10,547 bases of DNA from Methanocorpusculum sp. (GCA_029987025.1 DALTWQ010000041.1:1-10547); one strand, 5' to 3'. Shown: positions 1 to 5,992, counted from the first letter of the stretch. A program made the numbers and translations. Notes: a model not told the origin generated them from the sequence alone.

Positions 1-73
1 TGCCCTCAGCCGGAATTGAACCGGCGACATACAGATCTTCAGTCTGTCGCTCTCCCTACTGAGCTATAAGGGC
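1..73 (-). tRNA. tRNA-Phe (anticodon GAA)
   Basis: Read on the minus strand, the sequence folds into a complete cloverleaf of 73 nt. The acceptor stem is GCCCTTA/TGAGGGC with one T-G pair, the D stem GCTC/GAGC, the anticodon stem ACAGA/TCTGT around loop CTGAAGA, and the T stem GCCGG/CCGGC around TTCAATT. Loop position gives anticodon GAA, hence phenylalanine. Position 1 is the discriminator A, so whether CCA is encoded lies outside the window. No intron is present. Confidence 0.96.
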
Positions 74-95
74 AGGATTGCGTAATAAAATTGTT

Positions 96-110
96 CTTAT
101 ATCTATTTAA
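96..110 (-). promoter_or_regulatory. Putative TATA element for tRNA-Phe
   Basis: On the minus strand this AT-rich block reads TTAAATAGATATAAG. The ATATAAG part is centred about 26 bases upstream of the tRNA 5' end at 73, the spacing expected of an archaeal TATA box. Called from spacing and base composition only. Confidence 0.45.
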
Positions 111-154
111 ACAAATCGGATTGATGCCCTGCAGCTGCTTATACTGATTCTATC

Positions 155-168
155 TTTCAAATATATTA
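155..168 (+). promoter_or_regulatory. Putative TATA element for the DHH phosphoesterase gene
   Basis: TTTCAAATATATTA lies about 30-40 bases upstream of the ATG at 198. A start of transcription about 26 bases downstream would fall near 190, giving a leader of only a few bases. This agrees with the lack of any purine-rich ribosome binding site before that ATG. Inference from sequence only. Confidence 0.45.
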
Positions 169-197
169 TCCCTGAATACAGCAAAATAAATAAAACA

Positions 198-1163
198 ATG
201 TCACCAAGCATCCGCAAAAAAAAGACAAAGACTCCTCTGCAGGATAAACTGCGCGAATATACCGGAAGCATTGTCCACCTGACACATAATGACCTGGATG
301 CGGCAGGTTCTGATGCAGTTGTACGGATGAAATACGGTGACGACATCCTCACATTCTTTTCATCAGTCGGCAAATTTGACTGGTTTTTAGGACAGATTGC
401 CTCATACAACGGAAAAGATAAAACACTCATCATCAGCGACCTCGGGTATCAGAAAGATATCGAAGACAAAGTACGCAAGGTAAACGCTGCAGGCTGGAAG
501 ATACAGTGGTTTGATCATCATCGCTGGACAACTGATGAAGAACATACTATCAGACAATATGTTGAAAGTCTCACTGTCGACACTTCACGCTGCGCAACAG
601 GTGTTCTTGCCGTCTCTCTCAAACCGGATGTGCCGTTTGCAGAAGATGCTGCACGTGTTGTCTGTGATTATGATTTATGGAAGCATGAAGACAAACGTTC
701 AGGAATTCTTGGAATCGTAACCTCAGGCGGCATCAATCTCAAACTTGTCCGTGACAAATTTGTCCGCGGCATCATAATCGATGAGGAGATTGAAAAAATC
801 TATGAGAAAATCGAGCGTGAGAAAAATACCTGCATGAAAAAATCCATCCGCCGCGCAAAAATCTATGACGGAAAATACCGCGCCGCAATTATGCCGTCAT
901 ACGGATATCCGAGCGAAACAGCAGCAGAAGCACGCAAAACTCTTCAGACAGATATCGAACTCCTAGTCTTTGACAACGGAAAGTTCTCGCTCAGATCAAA
1001 GCCGGATATCAGTCATCTGATAGCTAAAGAACTTCACGGCGGAGGGCACCCTAACGCATCCGGCGGAAACCTTAACTACGGATTTAAGGAAAAACTGCTC
1101 TTCAAACTCTTCCATAAAGTATCGAAACAGGAAGAGTTTCTTAACGTCGTTGGAAAATACTAA
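198..1163 (+). CDS. DHH-family phosphoesterase (DHH/DHHA1)
   Basis: The 321-residue protein carries the ordered motifs of DHH phosphoesterases: N-D-L-D at 31-34, an Asp at 81 (SDLGY), the name-giving DHH at 106-108, a further D-Y-D at 157-159, and the glycine-rich HGGGHPNASGG of a DHHA1 domain at 280-290. The acidic residues and histidines are the expected ligands of two catalytic metal ions, and the GGGH loop helps bind substrate. Family members cleave short oligonucleotides, 3',5'-bisphosphonucleotides or cyclic dinucleotides; the substrate of this one cannot be read from sequence. No membrane segment, CBS or RecJ-type OB domain is seen, so it is probably a cytoplasmic NrnA-like enzyme. The ATG at 198 has no Shine-Dalgarno but lies just below a TATA-like block, so a near-leaderless message is likely. 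It is monocistronic, with a pyrimidine-rich tract after the stop. Confidence 0.85.
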   Translation: MSPSIRKKKTKTPLQDKLREYTGSIVHLTHNDLDAAGSDAVVRMKYGDDILTFFSSVGKFDWFLGQIASYNGKDKTLIISDLGYQKDIEDKVRKVNAAGWKIQWFDHHRWTTDEEHTIRQYVESLTVDTSRCATGVLAVSLKPDVPFAEDAARVVCDYDLWKHEDKRSGILGIVTSGGINLKLVRDKFVRGIIIDEEIEKIYEKIEREKNTCMKKSIRRAKIYDGKYRAAIMPSYGYPSETAAEARKTLQTDIELLVFDNGKFSLRSKPDISHLIAKELHGGGHPNASGGNLNYGFKEKLLFKLFHKVSKQEEFLNVVGKY

Positions 1164-1170
1164 AACTATA

Positions 1171-1191
1171 CTTTTCTTCCGCCTTCCTTTT
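1171..1191 (+). terminator. Pyrimidine/T-rich tract after the DHH gene
   Basis: An uninterrupted 21-base pyrimidine run with two T4 stretches starts 8 bases after the stop codon, and a T7 run follows at 1215-1221. Archaeal termination commonly uses such T-rich tracts without a hairpin. Whether transcripts end here or read into the feo leader is not decidable from sequence. Confidence 0.4.
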
Positions 1192-1200
1192 GAAATATTA

Positions 1201-1307
1201 TCTTTGGTCTGCGCTTTTTTTCGGAATGATTTCACACCTCCGAAACTATTTCGGGAATCCTGTAGATATCAAAAATAATTTCGGAGCGGGTATTTACGGA
1301 CCAAAGA
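1201..1307 (+). promoter_or_regulatory. feoA upstream repeat element (TTTCGG triplet inside an inverted repeat)
   Basis: A perfect 9-bp inverted repeat, TCTTTGGTC (1201-1209) and GACCAAAGA (1299-1307), encloses three direct copies of TTTCGG at 1219, 1249 and 1279, exactly 30 bp apart. A single inverted CCGAAA at 1240-1245 can pair with any one of them: as TTTCGGA/TCCGAAA with copy 1, as CCGAAA-CTA-TTTCGG with copy 2, and as CTCCGAAA/TTTCGGAG with copy 3. An AT-rich block at 1270-1281 is a plausible TATA box for feoA, and copy 3 overlaps its downstream edge. The layout suits either a multi-site operator for an iron-dependent repressor or an alternating RNA leader. A short leader would favour the operator, since feoA has no ribosome binding site at the usual distance. 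Confidence 0.6.
1270..1281 (+). promoter_or_regulatory. Putative TATA element for feoAB
   Basis: CAAAAATAATTT is the most AT-rich block before feoA and is centred about 36 bases upstream of the ATG at 1312. This predicts a transcription start near 1302 and a leader of about 10 bases. There is no Shine-Dalgarno in the last 15 bases before the ATG, which fits. Confidence 0.4.
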
Positions 1308-1311
1308 AAAT

Positions 1312-1572
1312 ATGAAAATACCAATGCAGAATACAGATACAATCATCCCTTTATCATCCCTTGAAACAGGAGCATCAGCCTCCATCATCGGATTTTCAGA
1401 AAAGGGGTCTGAAATAGCCGACAGACTATTTGAACTTGGATTTGTTAACGGTTCAATAATCACCGCCAGCGGCAAAGCACCTTTCGGAAACCCGCTTGTA
1501 TTTACGATTCACGGCGGCAAACTTGCATTAAGAAAAGAAGACGCAAAATCAGTTCTCGTGAGAAAAATATGA
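1312..1572 (+). CDS. feoA: FeoA, ferrous iron transport accessory protein
   Basis: This 86-residue protein is a single FeoA (SH3-like) domain. It shows the usual opening PLSSLETG (13-20), the central block with RLFELGF at 38-44 and G-S-I-I at 47-50, and the closing IHGGKLALRKEDA (65-77). FeoA is a small cytoplasmic protein thought to bind or modulate FeoB during Fe(II) uptake. Its stop codon overlaps the feoB start as ATGA (1569-1572), so the two are translated as a coupled pair. The start at 1312 gives a normal length; a second ATG at codon 5 (1324) is possible. The gene follows the repeat-rich region described separately, where regulation by iron is likely to act. Confidence 0.93.
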   Translation: MKIPMQNTDTIIPLSSLETGASASIIGFSEKGSEIADRLFELGFVNGSIITASGKAPFGNPLVFTIHGGKLALRKEDAKSVLVRKI

Positions 1573-3653
1573 ATAAAATAACATTTGCGCTCGTCGGAAA
1601 TCCGAACTGCGGAAAAACGACACTCTTCAACGGGCTTACCGGTCTGCGCCACCATACCGGAAACTGGTCGGGAAAAGTAGGCTCTGCCGACCGTGACGAA
1701 GGAAAATTCACTTACAAAGAATATGCCTTCAATATAATTGATCTCCCCGGCGTCTACAGTCTCTCCTCCAGAACACAGGATGAAGAGTTTGCAGCAGAAT
1801 ATCTTCTGCACGATAAATTCGATGTTGTTGTAGATATTGTCGATGCATCCCATCTGGAAAAAAATCTCTTCTTAACGCTGCAGCTGACAGAAATCGGTAT
1901 TCCGGTCATAGTCGCCCTTAATATGAACAAGTTCGCGAAGAAAGACGGCATCTTCGTTGATGAAAAGAAACTTCAGGAAATGCTCGGCGTTCCGGTTGTC
2001 AGAATCGAAGCCGTCACAAAAGAAGGGCGCGGGGAACTCCTTGATGAAATCATCCGTACGCATGAACACAAAGGAAATCAGGTTCCTGTCTATGAGCATA
2101 CACACATTCATGAAGACAATCATGAACACATCGATGACAATGAGGACACACACCTGCACGGTCCGTCAGATGCAGAACCTCATATCCATAAGCTGACGCA
2201 CTGTCACGCAAAAAATATCCACTATTACGACGAGGCCCTGGAGTTCCACATAGCAGATCTCTGCTCCGAGGGAATGACGCGCTGGGAAGCCATTCAGACG
2301 CTGATTCACCAGACGCTGGATGAAGATACACACACGTTTGTAACCCGGCGCCATCTGGAAAAAGAGTACGGCGGACTTTCCCTTACAGAAATTATCTCAT
2401 CGCAGAAGTATCGTTACATCACCGAGGTTTTAGATAAAGCAGTAACCGTAAAAGGCGACATCCGCGAGCGTGCGACACAGATGATTGACAAAGTTGTCAT
2501 GAACAGGGTTCTGGCAATACCGATATTTCTTGCGGTCATGTTTGTCATGTTCCAGATAGTGTTCCTCTTAGGAGCTCCGCTGCAGCAGGTGCTTGCTTCA
2601 TTTTTCAGCTGGTTAGGGGATGTGGTGTCGATTCCGCTTGCAGGTGCGCCGGAATGGGTTAATTCGCTGGTAGTAAATGGTGTGATAGGCGGTGTCGGAA
2701 CGGTTGTTTCCTTCCTTCCGAACATCATCCTGATGTTCCTGCTGTTAGCAGTCCTGGAAAACTCAGGATATCTCTCCCGTGTTGCCGTGATAATGGATTC
2801 AGTCATGAGAAAGATAGGTCTGCACGGCAAATCCTTTATTCCGATGATATTAGGATTCGGCTGCAGTGTGCCTGCGGTAATGGCAACACGTACACTGGAC
2901 AATCCGCGGGCAAAGAAACTCACTATGCTTCTGACGCCGTTTATGTCCTGCAGCGCAAGACTTCCCGTCTATGCGCTCTTTGTCGGCGTCTTTTTCACCG
3001 CGAATCAGGGACTGATGCTTTTCCTCATCTATATCATAGGTGTTGTCATAGCCCTTCTCGTCGGATTGCTTCTCCGGAAGACCACACTCAAAGCAGATGA
3101 CTCAGCATTTATCATCGAGATTCCGGCATACCATGCGCCCAGAGTCCGCGACACGCTTCTATCTATGTGGGACAGCGCAAAAGAGTTCCTGACTCACGCA
3201 GGAAGCATCATCTTCCCGGCGGTTCTTGTTGTCTGGCTGTTAGGTTCTCTCCCGTTCGGTGTTGAGTATGCTTCGATGGATTCAGTCTTAGGCTCTATCG
3301 GAACTGCCATCTCTCCGTTCTTTGCGCCGCTCGGATTCGGCATTCCGGAAGTGTCTGTTGCAATTATCATGGGTCTTGTCTCCAAAGAAGTGGTGATTGG
3401 CTCTCTCGGCTCAATCTATGGAGCGGGGGAAGCCGGATTAAGTGCTGTACTTCCATCCATATTTACACCGCTTTCGGCATTTTCATTTATGCTGTTTATC
3501 CTGCTTTATATCCCGTGTCTTGCTACACTTCTTACTATCCGGAGAGAGTCAGGTTCATGGCTGTTTATGGGTGGGGTTGCGGTAATGTATGCCGGCATTG
3601 CATGGTTGGTTTCGTTTATTGTATTCCAGGGAGGTACTCTTCTTGGTTTCTGA
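1569..3653 (+). CDS. feoB: FeoB, ferrous iron transporter with His-rich insert
   Basis: The 694-residue protein is a full FeoB, which moves Fe(II) across the cell membrane. The N-terminal G domain has G1 GNPNCGKTT (10-18), the switch region around HTGNWSGK (29-36), G3 DLPG (58-61), and a G5-like region near 147-153. The position of G4, usually NxxD, reads NMNK (118-121), so the guanine-specifying Asp is absent. Residues 165-218 hold 14 histidines in H-x-H pairs plus one Cys, an acidic metal-binding-like stretch lying before the helical GDI-like region. The membrane part (from about 310) carries both Gate motifs, GFGCSVPA (429-436) and the TPFMSCSARLPVY block (456-468), with the conserved cysteines. 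It overlaps feoA by 4 bases, and a Cys-rich accessory gene overlaps its end. Function as Fe(II) transporter is well supported; the role of the insert is inferred. Confidence 0.96.
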   Translation: MNKITFALVGNPNCGKTTLFNGLTGLRHHTGNWSGKVGSADRDEGKFTYKEYAFNIIDLPGVYSLSSRTQDEEFAAEYLLHDKFDVVVDIVDASHLEKNLFLTLQLTEIGIPVIVALNMNKFAKKDGIFVDEKKLQEMLGVPVVRIEAVTKEGRGELLDEIIRTHEHKGNQVPVYEHTHIHEDNHEHIDDNEDTHLHGPSDAEPHIHKLTHCHAKNIHYYDEALEFHIADLCSEGMTRWEAIQTLIHQTLDEDTHTFVTRRHLEKEYGGLSLTEIISSQKYRYITEVLDKAVTVKGDIRERATQMIDKVVMNRVLAIPIFLAVMFVMFQIVFLLGAPLQQVLASFFSWLGDVVSIPLAGAPEWVNSLVVNGVIGGVGTVVSFLPNIILMFLLLAVLENSGYLSRVAVIMDSVMRKIGLHGKSFIPMILGFGCSVPAVMATRTLDNPRAKKLTMLLTPFMSCSARLPVYALFVGVFFTANQGLMLFLIYIIGVVIALLVGLLLRKTTLKADDSAFIIEIPAYHAPRVRDTLLSMWDSAKEFLTHAGSIIFPAVLVVWLLGSLPFGVEYASMDSVLGSIGTAISPFFAPLGFGIPEVSVAIIMGLVSKEVVIGSLGSIYGAGEAGLSAVLPSIFTPLSAFSFMLFILLYIPCLATLLTIRRESGSWLFMGGVAVMYAGIAWLVSFIVFQGGTLLGF
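3628..3635 (+). promoter_or_regulatory. Shine-Dalgarno inside feoB that sets a TTG start
   Basis: AGGGAGGT lies within the last codons of feoB, 7 bases before a TTG at 3643. It is a near-perfect match to the archaeal ribosome binding consensus and decides the start of the Cys-rich gene. The only upstream ATG in that frame (3589) has no such site and would lie deep inside feoB. Confidence 0.7.
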
Positions 3654-3813
3654 TGCAGTAAGTTTTACTGTATTTATCATCGTTGCGGTGATAATCTGTG
3701 CGGTATTTTCCGTCGTTGTCATACGTTCCCTGAAAGGAAGGAGCTGCAGCTGCGGCAAAAACAAAAACTCCTGCGCGTGCTGCATGGAACACTGCAGTTT
3801 CAGGAAAAAATAA
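3643..3813 (+). CDS. FeoB-associated Cys-rich membrane protein
   Basis: From a TTG at 3643, which has the strong ribosome binding site at 3628-3635, this encodes 56 residues. One hydrophobic helix spans about residues 8-27 and ends in positive residues (R28, K31, R33). A short cytoplasmic tail follows with cysteines at 35, 37, 44, 46, 47 and 51; another Cys (19) lies in the helix. This is the layout of the small FeoB-associated Cys-rich membrane proteins found behind feoB in many anaerobes. They are presumed to help iron transfer, but no biochemical role is firmly assigned. It overlaps feoB by 11 bases and so belongs to the same transcript. The clustered cysteines could bind iron or another soft metal. 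Identification rests on context, size and composition. Confidence 0.8.
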   Translation: MVSDAVSFTVFIIVAVIICAVFSVVVIRSLKGRSCSCGKNKNSCACCMEHCSFRKK

Positions 3814-3822
3814 TCTCTCTGC

Positions 3823-3850
3823 ATCTTTTTGTTCGGCCGGCCGAAAAGAT
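3823..3850 (+). promoter_or_regulatory. Palindrome TTCGGCCGGCCGAA before the DtxR gene
   Basis: A perfect 14-bp palindrome (3832-3845) is flanked by a second inverted pair, ATCTTTT (3823-3829) and AAAAGAT (3844-3850). It lies between the end of the feo operon and the repressor gene, directly upstream of an AT-rich TATA-like block (TTTATGAG, 3850-3857). It is built from TTCGG/CCGAA, the same half-site repeated upstream of feoA, so it is a good candidate operator for autoregulation. It could instead be a terminator hairpin of the feo operon: it follows a T5 run, but no T-run follows it. Confidence 0.55.
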
Positions 3851-3891
3851 TTATGAGATTCAAACAATAATTGATTAGAGGAGTTTATACT

Positions 3892-4293
3892 ATGGACCCG
3901 GCAGCCGCATATCAAAAACATCTGAGCGTCAAAGAAGAAGATTATCTTGAATCTATTCTGAATACAATTCTGGAAAAAGGATATGCACGTTCACATGATA
4001 TTGCAGAAGATCTGCATGTTGTACCATCTGCGGTTTCAGAGATGTTTGCAAAACTGGGAGAAAAAAACCTGGTAAACTACCGTAAATACGAGGGAGTAAC
4101 ATTAACTCCTGCCGGACGTCTTATCGCTGAACAGGTAAAATTCAGACACACCATTCTGGTCGAATTCCTTGAAATACTTGGGGTTCCTAAAAAAATCGCG
4201 GATGCTGATGCCTGTTTCATGGAACATGAACTGAACACCGTAACAATTCAGAAAATCAAGGAGTTTGTAAAGAATTCCCGGAAAGATGAGTAA
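3892..4293 (+). CDS. DtxR/MntR-family metal-dependent transcriptional repressor
   Basis: The 133-residue protein has the N-terminal winged helix of the DtxR family (about 13-75, with the recognition region around SAVSEMFAKLG at 46-56) and the helical dimerisation domain (about 76-130). The expected metal ligands are present: D17 and E20 in EEDYLE, H86 in RHTIL, and C108, E111 and H112. Cys at 108 is the DtxR/IdeR-type residue where Mn-sensing MntR has Glu, while D17 is the MntR-type residue where DtxR has Met, so the site is a mix; iron is the likely effector. The C-terminal SH3 domain of long DtxR proteins is missing. The ATG at 3892 is chosen for GAGGAG at 3878-3883; a TTG at 3871 would lie upstream of that site. 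Its place beside feoAB suggests it controls iron uptake. Its 3' end overlaps the convergent exonuclease gene by 38 bases. Confidence 0.88.
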   Translation: MDPAAAYQKHLSVKEEDYLESILNTILEKGYARSHDIAEDLHVVPSAVSEMFAKLGEKNLVNYRKYEGVTLTPAGRLIAEQVKFRHTILVEFLEILGVPKKIADADACFMEHELNTVTIQKIKEFVKNSRKDE

Positions 4294-4930
4294 GTATTGC
4301 ATCTGCAATATCTTTCATCTCACGGACTTCTGTTTCGCACCGTTTTTCAATTAATGCGTATTCCTTATTATCTGCCATATCCCATACAACTTTTCCCGTC
4401 GGTTTTTCATTTCTTTCCGGCAGAAAATAATCTGCGATTCTGTTGTGCGGAACAGGGTATAACTCTCTTCCCGGAACAAATCCGATAGCAGCAGTGTTTA
4501 AATCGACAACACGGAATTTACAGACCGACTCATAGATTTCATCTTTTGGCGCTACTTCATACTCCATACACTTTGCGCAGATAAACGGCATGTCAAAGTT
4601 TGCAATCCCGATTCCGCACACAACAGGGTCTGCGGCGAACTTCTTTTTTCCTGCGGTTCTTTCATGCATTCCGGCAAAAATCTGATAGATGCGTGACACG
4701 GTTTCTGCTTCATCTCCGTCCTGCCATACCCAGTGATGTTCGTACTCCGGAGTTGTAAGAACCTCCCCTGTTGCCGGATGATACAGATGAAAAACTCCTC
4801 CAAGAAGCATATGGCCTGCGCGGTACGGATTAACGGCTAATGAAAGAGATGAGCGTTTTCTTTCCTCCCGCGGCACATACGCCTCCAGATCGAAGATGAG
4901 GAGTTCTGATTTTGAAGACTGACAAACCAT
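4256..4930 (-). CDS. Predicted DEDD-type 3'-5' exonuclease (RNase H-like fold)
   Basis: The 224-residue protein resembles the proofreading exonuclease fold of family B DNA polymerases. Motif I is FDLEAY (13-18; D14 and E16), motif II is GIGIANFDMPF (106-116; D113), and a motif III-like helix YALIEKRCETEV spans 191-202, where E201 may stand in for the usual Asp. These acidic residues would hold two metal ions for removing nucleotides from a 3' end. No polymerase domain is attached. The ATG at 4930 is used because the sequence just downstream begins the beta strand leading to motif I; the longer in-frame start at 5017 would lie inside marC in another frame. It begins 7 bases after the marC stop, so the two form an operon. 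Motif III is the weak point, and nuclease activity is not proven by the sequence. Confidence 0.65.
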   Translation of the reverse strand: MVCQSSKSELLIFDLEAYVPREERKRSSLSLAVNPYRAGHMLLGGVFHLYHPATGEVLTTPEYEHHWVWQDGDEAETVSRIYQIFAGMHERTAGKKKFAADPVVCGIGIANFDMPFICAKCMEYEVAPKDEIYESVCKFRVVDLNTAAIGFVPGRELYPVPHNRIADYFLPERNEKPTGKVVWDMADNKEYALIEKRCETEVREMKDIADAILTHLSGNSLQTP

Positions 4931-4937
4931 GTATCTC

Positions 4938-5573
4938 TTAAAGTCCTGACAGTTCAATAAGGCCCAATATACCCATCCAGATGCAGTGAACTGCAATGGC
5001 GCAGGCAAGAAGACCAAGGATTTTTGAAAGGATAACCAGTACAGTTTCTCCGAGAATTTTTCTGATATTGGTGGAAAAAACCAGAATCAGCCAGATACAG
5101 ATAAGTGCCAGTATGATGGCTATGAGTGTTATCCAGACTCCGTGTTCAGCACCCAGAATCATCACCGTGGTAATGGCCCCCGGTCCGCACATGATAGGAG
5201 TTCCGATAATCACTCCTGCCATTGCTTTTTTGCCGCGGCGCGCCGGGTCTGCAAGGTTTTTATGGCCTGCCGATGAGCCGCCGATATCCAGACCCAGTAC
5301 AATCTGAAGACCTAAGATAAAGAGAATTATACCGCCTGCTATTCTGAAACTGGCGAGCTCGATTCCAAGCAGATCAAAGAGGATGTTGTTGAAAAGCAGG
5401 AATATGAGCATCAGCGCACCTGCTACAGCTGTTGCGATAAATGCCTCTTTGATTATTTCTTTTTTCGAAAGTCCGCTGGTTAAGTTGATGAACATCGTAA
5501 CCGAAAGCAGCGGATCTAAGATGATAATCAGCGTGAACCAGACGGAAAGAATGAGCAGGATAAAATCAAGCAT
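4938..5573 (-). CDS. MarC-family integral membrane protein
   Basis: This 211-residue, very hydrophobic protein has about six membrane helices (roughly 3-20, 44-62, 72-93, 118-140, 146-167 and 178-205). It shows family hallmarks such as ILDPLLSV near 18-25, the FRIAGGIILFILGLQI segment (76-91), and a GTPIMCGPGAITT loop at 124-136. Proteins of this family were named after the E. coli multiple-antibiotic-resistance locus, but that link has not held and no transport substrate is established. The ATG at 5573 has no ribosome binding site; an AT-rich inverted repeat lies 14-45 bases upstream. It leads into the exonuclease gene with a 7-base gap. No functional link between the two products is evident. 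Confidence 0.85.
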   Translation of the reverse strand: MLDFILLILSVWFTLIIILDPLLSVTMFINLTSGLSKKEIIKEAFIATAVAGALMLIFLLFNNILFDLLGIELASFRIAGGIILFILGLQIVLGLDIGGSSAGHKNLADPARRGKKAMAGVIIGTPIMCGPGAITTVMILGAEHGVWITLIAIILALICIWLILVFSTNIRKILGETVLVILSKILGLLACAIAVHCIWMGILGLIELSGL

Positions 5574-5586
5574 ACTATGTATTTAT

Positions 5587-5618
5587 GATTATTATTTTTC
5601 AGTGAAAGAATAATAATC
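5587..5618. repeat. AT-rich inverted repeat between two minus-strand genes
   Basis: GATTATTATT (5587-5596) and AATAATAATC (5609-5618) form perfect 10-bp arms around 12 bases, which themselves contain TTTCAGTGAAA (5597-5607). It sits upstream of marC and downstream of the beta-rich small protein gene. It may contain the marC TATA box, an operator, or act as an end signal for the upstream gene. Its AT content makes a promoter/operator role at least as likely as a terminator. Confidence 0.55.
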
Positions 5619-5632
5619 TTAACCTGCCGGCG

Positions 5633-5974
5633 TTATTTTGCGCGGGTAAACTGTACCGGAATATTGAGATTGAAACGCGGATTCGAGATGATATCTAATC
5701 TGAACGGATTAATGGTAAGAGTAAATGAGGTTCCGGCGTTGTTGAGCAGCAGGATAAGTGATTTTCCTAAGTATGTCCCGCAGTATTTTCCGTTTCCAAG
5801 CGGCTCGACATGGATAGTGTCTGCACCTATGTGATGGTCTTTTCCTAATATATGCAGGACACCGCTTCCTTTGGCAAATCCGTCAGGCGAGATGGTAATA
5901 GTTCCTTCACCTGACCCGAGAAACGGGATATTTTTGTGCGCTTTCCAGATGCCGGCAATCTTATCCATTATCAT
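5633..5974 (-). CDS. Hypothetical beta-rich protein
   Basis: I do not recognise this 113-residue protein. It contains many alternating polar/hydrophobic stretches with glycine turns (for example EGTITISPDG and SGVLHILG in the first 45 residues), which suggests a small all-beta domain such as a barrel. There is no signal peptide, membrane helix or catalytic motif, and only one Cys. Two in-frame ATGs compete: 5974 and 5968. A TATA-like TTTATAC on the minus strand (5993-5999) is about 28 bases above the second, so a leaderless start at 5968 (111 residues) is attractive. It is divergent from the duplicated-domain gene and followed by marC in the same direction. Confidence 0.6.
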   Translation of the reverse strand: MIMDKIAGIWKAHKNIPFLGSGEGTITISPDGFAKGSGVLHILGKDHHIGADTIHVEPLGNGKYCGTYLGKSLILLLNNAGTSFTLTINPFRLDIISNPRFNLNIPVQFTRAK

Positions 5975-5992
5975 AAGTGTTTAGCGGTCCAT

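Noticed and set aside
2090..2222. The His-rich FeoB stretch as a frameshift artefact
   Set aside because: The frame is open and in register with conserved FeoB segments on both sides, and the H-x-H pattern is too regular for out-of-frame coding.
2414..2923. 169-codon open frame antisense to feoB
   Set aside because: It lies wholly opposite the conserved FeoB membrane region, has no recognisable domain or ribosome binding site, and its composition is that of a shadow frame.
3871..3891. TTG start for the DtxR protein, 7 codons upstream
   Set aside because: GAGGAG at 3878-3883 lies downstream of this TTG and at the right distance from the ATG at 3892.
4931..5017. N-terminal extension of the exonuclease to the ATG at 5017
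   Set aside because: It would overlap marC in another frame by 80 bases; the ATG at 4930 starts just after the marC stop and leads directly into motif I.
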